From: Bolinopsis microptera | Taxonomy: Eukaryota; Ctenophora; Tentaculata; Lobata; Bolinopsidae | Assembly (NCBI RefSeq): GCF_026151205.1 | Contig: NC_087077.1 | Location: forward strand, 9,601,983 to 9,665,982 | Reading direction: 5' to 3' | DNA length: 64,000 bases | Shown: positions 43,401-54,755 of the stretch, piece after piece | How the letters are laid out: each line of letters begins with the position of its first letter | Numbering within the stretch: the stretch's first letter is position 1 | Program-made: the position numbers and the translations under genes | Notes under the pieces: model-generated | Databases searched by the model: none | What the model was told of the DNA's origin: nothing | What the model saw: only the letters and a program-made list of their open reading frames with translations

Positions 43401-46400
43401 GCAAAACGGTTACATGACTTCGATCTACATCTGTGTGGCTTAGATGTTGCCTATCTTTGCAGCAGCAGGTCGAGGTCAGTACTCCAAAGCTCTACGGCTG
43501 TATCTTGAGCAGATTACCGTACTTGAGATCCAGTATGGGGCACTAGTCAAAACGTTCAAGGTCGTAGGTCTGCACACAGTTCGATATAAATTATAATGAA
43601 CACGAGTGGTCTGGTGTGTGGACAGACCTGACGATCGAACAGCGACTAATGAAGGCTGCAAAGTCATCAGGGGGTTTGTCTGGAAGGAGAATGCGAACTC
43701 ATGAATTTGCCCATAAGTTATGGACTGCAACGCTATCGTACTCAACGGCTTGTTTTCGCATCTGAACGAGAGTCTACACTGGAGGAAAGCTTGCAATATG
43801 AGCTCACAGCAATGCCGATGAGTCTTTTTAACAATGAGCAGATGATGAGAAAGGCAAACAAGGCAGCCCTTGGGCAATACCTCAAGAATGTTGTTGATTG
43901 TACTGTGACATTAAGCAACCCATCCTCTCCATTAATAATTGATGGTGGATGGCTACTCTATCAAGTTACCTCGTTCACAGGCTTTGAAACATACGGCGAC
44001 ATAGCTAATGAATACCTTAAGCTAGTTCCGAAATCCCAACAGCGGAAAGTCATTGTTGTGTTTGATGGCCATGCCCGATCAACAAAAGATCATGAGAATC
44101 AGCGAAGAATCAAGGCATACTGCTCTGATATAGCTATTAAAAGTACTACTGTGTGCACAGTTCCGATGAAAAAACTGTTCAGCAACTCAAAGAACAAGCA
44201 TGAGCTTATAAAGCTTCTTTCAAACGTTTTTACAAAACATGGAATTGAAGCACATGTAGCTACTGATGATGCTGATACCATGGTAGCTAGTAAAGCTTTA
44301 AACTTTTCCTTCTACGAAGATGTTGAGGTAAAAGCAGAGGATACTGATATACTTTGCCTCCTTATTCATCATTTTACTGAGAATCACAATGAAATTGTGA
44401 TGACGACAAGAAACGGCTTACACTCGATCAGTAAAATAGTAAATGCTCTTGATGCCAACATAAAACGCATATATTACTTTTTGTTCACAGTTTCTCAGGA
44501 TGTGACACGGTCAGCAGTATACATGGCTTTGGTAAGGTAAAGATATTGAAAAAGGCAGTTTCTTTTCATGAGGAGGGTCATTTAGCATCATTACTCTCTG
44601 TGAGAGTTTCAACAAATGAAGTAATTGAAGCTGGCCTCTCCTTGTTTCAACATATCTATGGAGATAAAACCAAGGCACTTGAAACTCTCAGATTTCTCAG
44701 CTACAGTAGAATGATAGCAAAGAAAAAACTCAACCCATCAAGGCTACCACCGTCTACATCCTCTGCAACTGAGCATATATATTATATTAAGATCATATCT
44801 TCAGTACCATAACTGGGTGACACTCGACACTGCAAGTCTAAATCCACTACATTATGGATGGGAGATGAGTTCTGAAGGATACTACCGGCCAATCCCGACT
44901 AAAGCTGCGAGTGGCCCGGCAGGGATGCTCAACCTCATTTGCTGCAATTGCTCGGTGGAGGTTGAGAACCCTTGTAAGTACTTAAGGTGTTCCTGCCGGA
45001 AGTATGGCTTTAAATGTCTACCTGCATGTGGCCAATGTCATGGATTAAGTTGCACTAATGCACCCGAAAGACAGGACGATTCAGGAGAATCAAACAACTC
45101 TGAGGAAATGGGATAGCCAGAAGTGACCAAATAGTTGCCAATCAAAGACAACATGCTAATAATTCAGGACCTTTTTTTACAGAATTTGATGTGATATGTA
45201 TATTATTTACTATACTAATATAAGGATCAATTGACAATTGAAAGCAGATTTTAGAATTTAAATACTGATAACTAGACAATGTTTTAATTGTATAACAATT
45301 TTGCTAAATTTCCAAATTTAAGTAAAATTTCAAAATTTTAGTAAATTTTTGAGAGGTTAGCCTATAAAAATGAAATTATCTCAATAAGTAAAGATCTGAC
45401 GACCCTAAAACACTGATTCGCCCCACATAATGTCACTATTGCGGTCATTTTGCACTCCCTATGGTGCTCCTGGGGGTCTTTATTACGATAGTTACGAGTT
45501 TTTCAAGTGCGGTCCTCAGGCTGACATACGCGCCTGGAGAAAATTGGCTGTAACTTTTTTTGCTCAACAGATCCAGATTGAAAACTCTTTGGGGTGGTTC
45601 CTGACACTATGGACAACACATTCCTGTAAAAATCAGCTTGTTGCAAATTATTTCCCAGATGGTCCTGTATTAATGTTAATTGTCCCTAACTATTTTGCAA
45701 TATTTAGGTTCAAATTTGTGCGCATAACCATAGTTTTGAAAAGCGACATACCCACATCTTGAGAAGAAAACATCTACTGTTTAAAAACTTTTTTGTAACG
45801 CGCAGTATAAGATTTTACTGATTATCTGCATAGACTGCATAGCGCTCACGCGCGTACGTCCGCAATATAAGCGCGCTAGACTGGCCGAACGTACACTCGA
45901 TCGAATTGTATCAAAATATTGGATCCGAAATTGGAACTCAAACTTCAAGTACACTTCTACGCTATTTTTACAACTGGAAAAAATCCGAAAATAATGATAA
46001 GAAACAAGTTATGGAATACTTTTGCTTGTGTATATGAAACGCAAGATTACAAATCTTCGTCCCATGCGCACAATAGGAAGTACTAGTTGTCAGCTTATTT
46101 CTTGGAAACGGGAACTTAAGTTAAGAAGAAATGATATTGAAGAACCAAAACGGGCGGAAGAGCAATATTATACAAATTAAAGATAAATGTTCTAAATATC
46201 CCTGAAAGTGATAGCTTCAAATCGTTACAGATTTATGGACTGCTCGAGAACAGAGATCAGGCTAAAATTTTAAACTTCGGCCCAGTCCAAGACAGAACAA
46301 TGGACATCCTGCCATAGCCTGAACGGAGGGTGGACAACAAAGATATCACGCATACAAATGGTGAACATTCAGGGCCAGTGATTATCCACTTGCACTTGGT

Positions 46401-49400
46401 TATTCTGAATGATCCATGGCGCTGGCTGAATCGAAATGATTAAGATTGTCAAGACGTCTCGTATGTAAAACTAACTAGTTACGGTTGGAGATGAGTGTGA
46501 GATTTTTGAGGCGTTAATTTTAGTCAAAAATATTAGACTTCTGAATAAACCGTACATGCTGTAAATTATCTTGAACCCTGACAATAAATCCAGAATTGAG
46601 GTCTCTGATGATATGGGATTAAAGTTAGGCAGTAAAGCAGTGAATTTACAAAAGGTAACCTTTAGGTTCCTCGGTAAGACTGTTTAGTGTATGCATTTAC
46701 ACAATGAAAGAGGGTATAATACTAGGTACTTCCTAATGAACTGCAAAAACATAGACCACAATACGACACACTTCGCTAATAAAGGTACAATTTAAGGTTC
46801 ACAAACAGACCAAAGAAGCGAAGGACGTGACAGATCACTATTCACTAGCCAGTACGCAGGTGGTAATCAGCATCATGAGCTAGTTGTGAAATGTGTGTAG
46901 ATCTGGTATTGTGAAGCTAGCCTGAAATTTCAATGATATGTTGATTACCGCGACGATCACCTGCTACACTGATGGGTCACGCACAGACTCAGGAAGCGGG
47001 GCTGGTTATATTATCACCACTGGTAAACATAATACTAGTACTCTAGAGGAAAAATCATTCAAGCTTCCTGCCTATCATCCTGTCTATCAGATAGATATGT
47101 TAATTACCCTGATGTTTATTCAAGCGGGCACCGAAGGAAACTGGAAAGCTCTGAAGATTCAGTGGAGATTCAACGTTTTGAATACGACCTAAAGTACAGA
47201 TAACCAATTTTTCCAACAGTTCGGTTTGGCAACAAAAGATTCTAGGTACTTCCTAATGAACCACAAAAACATGCACCTCAATACGACACACTTCGCTAAT
47301 AGAGGTACAATTTAAGGTTCAAAAACAGTCCAAAGAAGGACGTGACAGATCACTATTCACTAGCCAGTACGCAGTTGGTAATCAGCCTCATGAGCTAGTT
47401 GTGAAATGAGTTGCGAAATCGATCTTGTAGATCTGGTATTGTGAATCTAGCCTGAAATTTCAATGATATGTTGATTACCTCGATCTTTCAAGCGGACACA
47501 GTGATATAATATCCCCAGTGTAGCGCGACGATCACTTGCTACACTGATGGGTCACACACAGACTCAGAAAGCGGGGCTGGTTATATTATCACCACTGGAA
47601 AAAATGATGTTAGTACTCTAGAGGAGTCAATTACCCTGATCTTTATTCAAACGGGCACCGAAGGAAAGCTCTGAAAATTCAGTGGAGATTCAACGTTTTG
47701 AATACGACCTAAAGTACAGATCACCAATTTTCCCAACAGTTCGGTTTGGCAACAAACGTTAGATGAGAATCAACGTAAACAAATAAATTTCATAAAGAAT
47801 ATTTCAAATACAGGACGCTGTTATGTTAGTAGTCAAAAGTTACAATTTTCATTGAGATTAATATAACGAAAAACCAAATAAAGAAACTTTACGTGTCAAT
47901 AATGTGGTGATGGACACCTTACACAATTTGAAGCCTTAGTAATATGAATGAATATTTTTAGCTGCAGCATTAACTGCCTCCTAGTGTGAGCCTGTATGGT
48001 TCTAATATATTATATGGTTACAATAATGACTTTAATAAACAGTACAGCGAACCCATGCGTTACAATAACATGACATGCGCTTATATCGCTAATATTAACG
48101 GAGCAAGTTAAATAGGAAATATTACCTCACCGAGGAGAACAATAAGCTGAAGCTCCAGAGCTCCGTTATAGTTGGGAGCAGGGAGAGCAGGGAGAGCAGG
48201 GAGAGCAGGGTAGCTAGTAGCTAGTAGCTGGTACCCTCGTTAATATGTATAATTAGAAGCTACTTTGTGCCTTCTAAATATGAGTAATCAGTTAAGGGGT
48301 GTCGACTGTGGGGTATCATATAATATACTGCCGTTTAGTGTGTGGGGTACTTGAATCATATAATATACTGCTGTTTAGTGTGCGGTTAGGAACATAGACC
48401 AATATATAGACGCTTAATGTGGTCCGTGATAATATTATGTCACTCTCAAACGACATTTAAGCTTTTATCATATATCCATTTTGATATATTGTGTAAAAAC
48501 GTTTAAATTACTGTTCTGAGATGTATATAAAAATTGCTGGAATGCAGATATTCGGCTGCCTATTCCTTGTAATGTCTCCTAACCTTCTCTTAGCACCTCC
48601 TAAAATCCCAAATATTTCAGTACCTAAATATTCCAGGTATTTGAGTCGAGCAAGAGGTGCCTACAAATCCTGTCCACGAAACTGGGCAACAACCAGTTTA
48701 TATTCGGAAATGTTCCTTCACAGCTTGACGCCTACATGTTCGCTCATCTGTCTCTCATCAGGTGACGTGTTACACCTTCGTCCTTCATACTTAGTACTAT
48801 CATTCGTGTGAATATAATAGTGAATATAGCGGAAACACAACAGAGTTCACAACATTTTCATGTTCAGTTCTGGTAGATCTCCCAAACTTAGTAATTAAGC
48901 TTAGATTGCTCCCTTAAAACGGGCTCCATAAAACGGGCTCCTTAAAACGGGCTCCTTAAAACGGGCTCCATAAAACGGGCTCCATAAAACGGGCTCCTTA
49001 AAACGGGCTCCTTAAAACGGGCTCCTTAAAACGGGCTTCTTAAAACAGCTTTATTACATAACACTTAGATGATACGTACACGTAACACGTTATACAAATT
49101 CCACAGGTCATGTCCGATGAAGTCCCAACTTAAAGACGATCTGGGGAAGCTCACTAACCTTAATGACTATACTCTCCGAATACACAAGAAATACTATCCA
49201 AGTAAGTTTATTTGAATAATTACCCATTTATTGTAGTAAATCATATCAATACAGAATTGGGGAATGCTATGACCGGCTGAAAATCTCAGAAAATATGTCC
49301 CGATGTATAATACATCTGTATTTTAAAAGACTGCTGTGGAATGGAGCTAATTGACACTAAAATTCGGGATCCTATACATATGAAAACACAGGACTTAGAC

Positions 49401-51841
49401 CGATTTAACCAACCCGCCGCTCTTCTACTATTAATTTAGGAACATCTTGTCCAGAATAAAGGGATAAATGAGCATATTATCTAAGTACTGGATAGGAATA
49501 GCGATCACAGCCAGCTCAGGAAGGTCGTATGTGAATCATAATCATATTCATGATATTGGTTAACTAATTACTCGTATCTGCTTTCTAGGCTTATTTATCA
49601 CGCAGAGCGGGCTCTGGCTCCACTAACGATCTGAGAATCTCTCCCTCAATAATAGTATAGAATTCTCTCATTGTACTTGGCTCTTACATTACAATTCATA
49701 AATTATGAGTCGTTTGAATAATTCAACAGTTAGTCACAAACTTGTGATTTCGTCAGTGGAATCACGCATGGGCCAATATTATAGATGATATTAACTAATA
49801 TAATATAATACATAAATATACAAGCTACAGAACACTGTGAGCAAATAGTCTAAAATCCATACCATATAGATATAGATCTTGTATTTAAAACTAAGGCTTG
49901 GAATCTCAGTAAGAGCAGATGCTTGTGAAAGCTTAACGATTTAATGGCACATCATCGTTCTGTAACATTAAATTGAGTTCCATGATGTACTTCCCGTCTG
50001 TTTAAGTGTAATTTTTGTAGTTCCTTTAAAGGAGGAACTACAACTCAACAAGCGCTCTGTTTAGTCCTGAAGGATATATATATATTGTATAATCAATAGT
50101 GATAAATAATAGTAATAATTAACTTAACAATAATTGATACAAATTAATTTAATAATGAACACCGTAACTGCAAGAAGCATCAGGACCCATGTGCTAAGCT
50201 ACTTTATAAATGTATCGCCTCTGCCGGCCAACAGAATATGATAGCGAAATAAAAAGAATTAACTGATGCTAGGTATTTGGAACGCTCTTTATCGGGGTGT
50301 TTCTATTAATCTATAGACTATACCGTACACTTCTCGTTTCTCCCGCGAAAGGCCGGTAAAGAGAGGTTTTACTGTATCACGAAAACTTCTACTTGTCCTC
50401 ATGGCTCATTGACAGCTCGAAGAAGGCAAAAAAAGATCAGAAAGCCTAAAATGTCAACTCGTTCATTTTAATGCTCTTCGATCCGTCCCACATTGATCCC
50501 GAGCTGATCATTATGGCCCCCAAATATCCTGCTGCAAGAACCTGTCTTTTTAATTCACAACATCCGGATTGCAATCCAACATAATTATTACCGGCTCTTG
50601 CCCATGCCTGACGCTTGTATCTAGATCTTACCTTTGCCCGTATCTTACTCTTTTTGATTTTAGCCGACCCTGAAATATTGGGGTGATTTGATGTATCTCA
50701 CATAGCGAATGAAGCGGTATGCAGAACAACACAGTAGATGTTGGAAGGTGTATATTCACACTTGCTTCCTACTTCCTAGCTCTTCCTTGGTATCCATGGT
50801 CTTTTCTTGCCTTCTTCGAGCTGTAAATGAGCCATGAGGCCAAGTAGACGTTTTCGTGATAAACTTTACCGGGTCTATCGAGGTATAAAGCGTTTCATAT
50901 ACCGCATTAAGGGCCATTTAATACAAATGTATTGTGTCGTATAACTATTAATATTACTATTGTGATTGAGTACAGTCCGATAAGTACTTACATCACCCAC
51001 TAAATGCAATATGAGCTATGATAAATCACATTTTTGCACAATTAGGTCTAATTATTGAGGAAAAGAAGAGGTAGATGGTAATCCAGGTAGGCCGGTTCAG
51101 ATTAGCACTAAAATTTTTTAGATGTTCACAACTAAAGATATTTGATATACAAGAAAGGTGGTAAAAAGTGGTAAAGTGGCAAAAAGTGGCCTTAAGACAC
51201 GTGGAAAAGTTTGGAAATGTTGGTCAGCCATAAAGGACACCTATTAGGACTCAAAAACGTCAAAAATCCTTTGTTAGCTTTGTGTGTCGGCAGATCGATT
51301 TTTTCAGACGGATTTCCCTGTACTACTACAAAATATGTATCTACCTAGCCTGGCGATATTATATATTGTTCAATAATAGAACCTGACATTTTAACAGTAC
51401 TGACTTTTGGCCTCTCCTGTAACATTAAGGGGACTGGCATTTTATTCATTACATTTTTACACAGTCTAATGAACACTTAACAAACTGTATTTTCAGAGCT
51501 GTACAGATTGTACACACCGGAAGACATGCAGGAGAGAATAACGTCAAATCAAATGTTACAACAGGTTAGGGCCCTCATTGCAAATTAATTAGAAACTAAA
51601 CCTATTAAATCCAAAATAGAAGTGGACGTTTTTTACATTGAAACAGTTAGATATTAGGGCTAGGCACTTACTGTACTTACTAATTACCAACTGGTTTCTA
51701 GATCTAGTTACTAACTGTACCCCTATACAGGTAGCGTCAGTAAGCGCTGTAGTGGTACTAGCTGCAGTCTTCATCTGGTTCAGATCACCTAACAGACTGC
51801 TTATCAACGAACAGAGACTACGCGAGGAAGATGTCCAATAG
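34466..51841 (+). CDS. MTX1: Metaxin-1-like outer mitochondrial membrane protein
   Basis: Nine exons: 34466-34534, 34779-34925, 35995-36087, 40584-40682, 40808-40891, 48637-48761, 49107-49201, 51497-51564 and 51731-51841, about 296 aa. All joints have GT/AG and matching phase. The start MELQIWRGDWGLPS resembles the metaxin-1 N terminus (GST_N-like metaxin domain). The exon 4 stretch SLWLEESNY and the exon 6 stretch NNQFIFGNVPSQLDAYMFAH match the GST_C-like metaxin region, whose family signature is F-G-x-x-P-x-x-L-D-A. The C terminus has a hydrophobic segment VSAVVVLAAVFIWF followed by a basic tail, a tail anchor as in metaxin 1. The family helps assemble beta-barrel proteins with the SAM complex. 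Introns 3 and 5 (4.5 and 7.7 kb) hold an antisense gene and transposable elements. Metaxin 3 is the main alternative. Confidence 0.93.
36694..40122 (-). CDS. Multidomain secreted protein: PAN, beta/gamma-crystallin, Ig-like, PAN, unnamed domain
   Basis: Exons on the - strand: 39827-39526 (PAN/apple: CRFPGTDYLGG, EEQCVNHCLEFPECIAVT), 39007-38744 (beta/gamma-crystallin-like: WEFYDDVDFIG, NDKLSSVRPG), 38434-38330 and 38010-37855 (Ig-like halves: KTATISCVITN, then DRVYKCSV), 37726-37581 and 37441-37300 (second PAN, split by an intron after LAVTW), and 37119-36694 (a domain of about 140 residues with QLTWSVSRTRG, VEVLKY and MDTASAFY). Phases agree through these seven exons. A possible signal-peptide exon MNGMLHLAIFILKLFTIS lies at 40122-40059, but its phase (1) does not fit the next exon (needs 2), so a short exon may be missing. 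The 3' end is not resolved; the final donor at 36693 implies another exon. The gene is antisense within metaxin intron 3 (36088-40583). Likely extracellular (inference). Confidence 0.72.
41030..42190. other. Unclassified insertion-rich stretch in metaxin intron 5
   Basis: No gene recognised. A short block at about 41066-41092 (CTCAAAATTGTGGGTATGTC) is close to the reverse complement of about 45740-45766 (GACATACCCACATCTTGAG), suggesting that the outer ends of the palindromic element reach this far. A tRNA B-box-like GGTTCGAGCCT lies at 41222-41232 before a T run, but no cloverleaf fits. Confidence 0.4.
42195..43310 (-). repeat. Left arm, inverted copy of the nuclease gene's 3' half
   Basis: On the - strand 43310-42790 encodes the same residues as 44556-45116, including SFHEEGHLASLLS and the cysteine-rich CRKYGFKCLPACGQCHGLSC segment, but with no 5' portion. 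It ends abruptly at 43310 within codon sequence. Confidence 0.85.
43400..45116 (+). pseudogene. FEN1/XPG-like nuclease with cysteine-rich tail, mobile-element type, frameshifted
   Basis: The longest intact piece, 43701-44540, carries acidic motifs in the order seen in FEN1/XPG-type flap nucleases: LIIDGGWLLYQV, VVFDGHARSTKDHENQRR, VATDDADTMVA and AEDTDILCLL. In a second frame (about 44478-44812) comes HSFSGCDTVSSIHGFGKV, which resembles the GSDY...GIG helix-two-turn-helix. A third frame gives a cysteine-rich end (CCNCSVEVENPC, CSCRKYGFKCLPACGQCHGLSC, 44937-45056). An upstream segment (about 43460-43710) reads AAAGRGQYSKALRLYLEQ and WTDLTIEQRLMKAAKSSGG. Frame changes fall near 43580-43600, 43740, 44480 and 44790, so it is inactive. 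From memory, multicopy proteins of this kind are common and unnamed in cnidarian and arthropod genomes. Role unknown; a DNA-processing enzyme of a mobile element is inferred. Confidence 0.65.
44556..45690 (+). repeat. Right arm of the palindrome
   Basis: Starts at CAGTTTCTTTTCATGAGG within the nuclease pseudogene and runs past its stop (45116) to about 45690. The outer 40 bases differ from the left arm by an insertion before TTGTCCCTAACTATTTTGC. Confidence 0.85.
45830..46700. other. Decayed noncoding stretch
   Basis: No intact gene. The segment near 46590-46690 reads EVSDDMGLKLGSKAV and FRFLGK, which resembles the region just after the RT of a LINE, in keeping with the RNase H remnants that follow, but the frame is broken. 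Confidence 0.35.
46721..47780 (+). pseudogene. Duplicated RNase H remnant of a retroelement
   Basis: Two tandem copies, about 46721-47230 and 47241-47780, share TCACTATTCACTAGCCAGTA, CTACACTGATGGGTCAC and CAGTGGAGATTCAACG. In the first copy a short frame (46938-47192) has CYTDGSRTDSGSGAGYI, the beta-1/beta-2 signature of RNase H (YTDGS...GAG). Only this corner of the domain is left, and both copies lack the downstream catalytic residues. The source is probably a LINE or LTR element; which one cannot be told. Confidence 0.6.
48175..48232 (+). repeat. GGGAGAGCA and TAGC short tandem repeats
   Basis: About four GGGAGAGCA units followed by three TAGCTAG-type units. Nearby 48300-48390 contains two copies of an ATCATATAATATACTGC block. 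Confidence 0.8.
48915..49042 (+). repeat. 14-bp tandem array AAAACGGGCTCCWT
   Basis: About nine head-to-tail units with A or T at the next-to-last base and no spacers. It lies in intron 6 of the metaxin gene, about 65 bp upstream of exon 7. Confidence 0.9.
49202..51496. other. Metaxin intron 7, no feature recognised
   Basis: AT-rich intron of 2.3 kb. The blocks around 50390-50430 and 50800-50850 are partly inverse to each other (CATGGCTCATTGACAGCTCG and CGAGCTGTAAATGAGCCATG), suggesting a decayed TIR element between about 50370 and 50870. No coding sequence seen. Confidence 0.4.
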
Positions 51842-51851
51842 CAACTACAAC

Positions 51852-51857
51852 AATAAA
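51852..51857 (+). terminator. Candidate polyadenylation signal AATAAA of the metaxin gene
   Basis: AATAAA lies 11 nt after the TAG stop of the metaxin gene. It is very close to the stop, so other downstream signals remain possible. Confidence 0.45.
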
Positions 51858-53250
51858 GGATGTCTAATGTTTAGTAGAAACTAGAGGATGTCTAATAGCA
51901 AGTAAAGGATGTCCAGTACTAGTAGGCACAAGACGATCTTGAAGATTAATAAGGAGAATTTAAAATGTTTAATGAATACAGGATTATTAATTTCGCACTA
52001 ATGACACTAATGATAGGTGAGAAATATTATATAATATTAATTAGGAGCATTGATTAATATTAATTAGGAGCATTGATCAATATTAATCAGGAGCATTAAT
52101 TAATATTAATGAATTGTCCACCGTCAGGCCATTACAACGGGCCCTTTGATACCATAGTCCTGTTATCACTAGCAGTTCGACTCTTTATATTTGTATACAG
52201 TACGGAGAGTGAACGTGTAAGATTTTATCATGCGTGTTTTGAACATGGTCAAGCCAGAAAATACAGAGATTCTGAAAATACAGAGATTCTGAGATATATC
52301 GGAAATAAATAACACTGAATATGACACTACCAAACAGAAAGCCTCAATCCCGTACACGCTATCAATAAGTTGACTCGCCTGGGGGTCACGCGAAACTCAT
52401 TATTCTATATTGAACGTACGTCTATTGTAGCTTCAGTTTTCTAAACCTTTGAATAATTTCGATTAAATTTAGGAAATAATTAAAGCTTCAGTTTCAACCA
52501 CCCAATGACCTTGCCTTAAAACCTATTATAGGTATAGTCAGTAAGTATTGGTAACCAATTTTAGCGAGCAGGAGCCTATAATAAACCCCGAATCTAAGTT
52601 GTAAAGGAATTTAATCGATCGCAAAATGTTTTTGAATTAGATAATTTTCCCGCAGCTGAATTACCTGTTCTAGATTATGATCTAGGTTTACTCAACGTAC
52701 GTACACAAGAAAATTGTCGCTAGGAGGTAAGGATTAATGCACCATTTGAAATTCTGGTCTCAATTTGATCCATCATATCCAATATTTGATTCACGTTGTT
52801 AATAAGGAATATCATAGATGTTTTGTATATCGTCAATTCAACAAGGAGAATGCACAACTCGTTGATTTATGCGACACATAACATAGTTACATGTGATAAA
52901 TCACATATAATATGTAATTAAAGCGACATATTACACATGATAATTCACATATTGCACATGATAAACCTGCTCACACGTCAGTGAATGATGGTATGTGGCA
53001 TTAGTGCCATTGTTTAACCCGAGTATCTGTTGTGAAAAGCACGCTTTATTAAAAGTACGCTCAGACACCCACTCACACACACTCTCTCTCTGGCACAGTA
53101 TCTACGAAACCAGGTCACTCACAGTTCAAATACACAGTGTATTGTGCGAGGTTGTGTCTTACTCGTGTTTTAGTTACTATTTAGTACCTACTTGTTTTTA
53201 ACACCGTATATGTGGGTGGAGTGTGATAGTTGGTGTGTTTTAGTGTTTTA
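51858..53250. other. Intergenic region between metaxin and LRRC57
   Basis: No gene is recognised. It includes a 24-27-bp repeat (ATTAATATTAATTAGGAGCA, about 52036-52110, three to four copies) and a doubled AATACAGAGATTCTGA at about 52258-52292. Confidence 0.5.
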
Positions 53251-53259
53251 GTGTACGTT

Positions 53260-53480
53260 AACACTTTATAGGACCGGTTAGTGGGTGGAATATAACACTT
53301 TATAATAGAGCAGTCTAGTGTCAATCATTGTGTTTGTTCATTGGTTCTACTATCAAACGTTTGGTTTGCTTTGGTTTCTAGAGCTACACGCCACATATGT
53401 CCAGGTTCATTATAATATATAATGGAGGACTTCTAGGCAATGTGCTTGGTTGTGGGACTACTATCAAACGTTGTCTGATG
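53260..53480 (+). promoter_or_regulatory. Possible 5' UTR exon and promoter region of LRRC57
   Basis: GATG followed by GTAAGTACTA at 53481 is a strong donor, and TTACATTGCAG at about 54612-54622 is a good acceptor before the coding exon at 54756. Together they would give an upstream noncoding exon and a 1.1-kb 5' intron. A block containing AATAGAGCAGTCTAGTG recurs at about 53303 and 53645. No TATA box or other element was confirmed. Confidence 0.3.
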
Positions 53481-54755
53481 GTAAGTACTAATTTATTCAT
53501 GTTAAGTGGCTGTGTTCAATTCCTATAGAATTATCGGGGTTGTTCCTTTTTCGCTTCACTATCCTGCTAGTCTTGATGATGCTTGTGTGATATTATATGA
53601 AGTGTGAACTGTGAAGGGTGTGATCGTGTGCACCAGCACCTCATAATAGAGCAGTCTAGTGGCTGTCTTGTCATTTGTTCATTGGTTTTTGAGAGTGTTA
53701 ACACTCGCTCAGTGCGGAGGAACTATGTGGTTTGTGGTTGTGTTTTTTATCGTTTAGGGAATCTTCTAGGATAATGCTCGGGATATTTTACAGACTATCT
53801 TTTACATGGCTGTCTTGATTATGGTTCTGTTGAATTAAGGAGATGTCCCAAATTTCACTGAGAGGGGTTGAACTGTTTCTTCTTCTAAGGGCACTATTCT
53901 TCTTTTAATTATAACGTTTGACCTTAAAGTAAAACGATTCATCACTAATTAATCGAACAGAGAAATAAAATCAATCAAAGTTCTCATACTGTACGACTAA
54001 TAAACTACCAGCTGCTCTTGCAAATCCTTTCCAATTATATTATTCTGTTTTTAATAAATATAAGATACAGTGCGTAAATGAGTGCGTCATCACCTACGTT
54101 AGTTGTAAAATACTGTTGAAGTGTGGACGATACTAGATACAAGATAATGTTGTCATAAAGCTTTTGGGAGGAAATGCAGGCTTCGTTATCAAAATACATT
54201 TTTTAGAGTTGAAAATTTTATATTTTTGTGGCTGCGGTCCGATTACTATGAGTTTTATTAAGTTATTACACGTTAGCACACATTATGACTTCCTTTCCGT
54301 TCGGCCATGCTTCGAGTTGTTAAGCCAATTTTCGTGTTAAGCTTTCATTTTCTTATTACATTAGTTAAGTTATTAAGGTTAAATAGATACAGTACATGTA
54401 TCATTTAGGCTGTTGTGATGGTTATTTTGTACATTTCCTTACATGTTTGTAAGTTTTGTCATTATATTTGTATTTAATGGAAGTTCCATCTTTACTTTCT
54501 GATCCCACTCCACGTGTTCTGTATCTAAATTAATTCAGTTCATAATAAATAGCAATAATGTTTCTATTAGAGTATTATATTCCATTCTATAGGGTACAGT
54601 AACTCAACTTATTACATTGCAGCTATGTAAAGTTATCTCTGAAGAGAGATTGAAACTAATGATAATGGAACAGACGTAAAATAACAACAACAGAAACTAC
54701 AACTGAAATAGAGAAGCTGAAACCGAAACAGAGAAGGTGAAACCGAAAGTGAATC

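Larger units (their letters stand above)
42195..45690. mobile_element. Palindromic element with 1.12-kb arms around a nuclease gene
   Basis: 42195-43310 and 44556-45690 are reverse complements at very high identity (about 98% by eye, with one 5-bp indel near 42892 and differences at the outer edge). The right arm contains the 3' half of a nuclease pseudogene and its 3' flank; the left arm is the same DNA inverted. The 1.25-kb centre holds the rest of the gene. The likeliest reading is two inverted copies of one element, the left lacking its 5' part. Confidence 0.75.

Noticed and set aside
48915-49042. CRISPR-like array
   Set aside because: Units are contiguous 14-mers with no spacers, and the host is a eukaryote; it is a plain tandem repeat.
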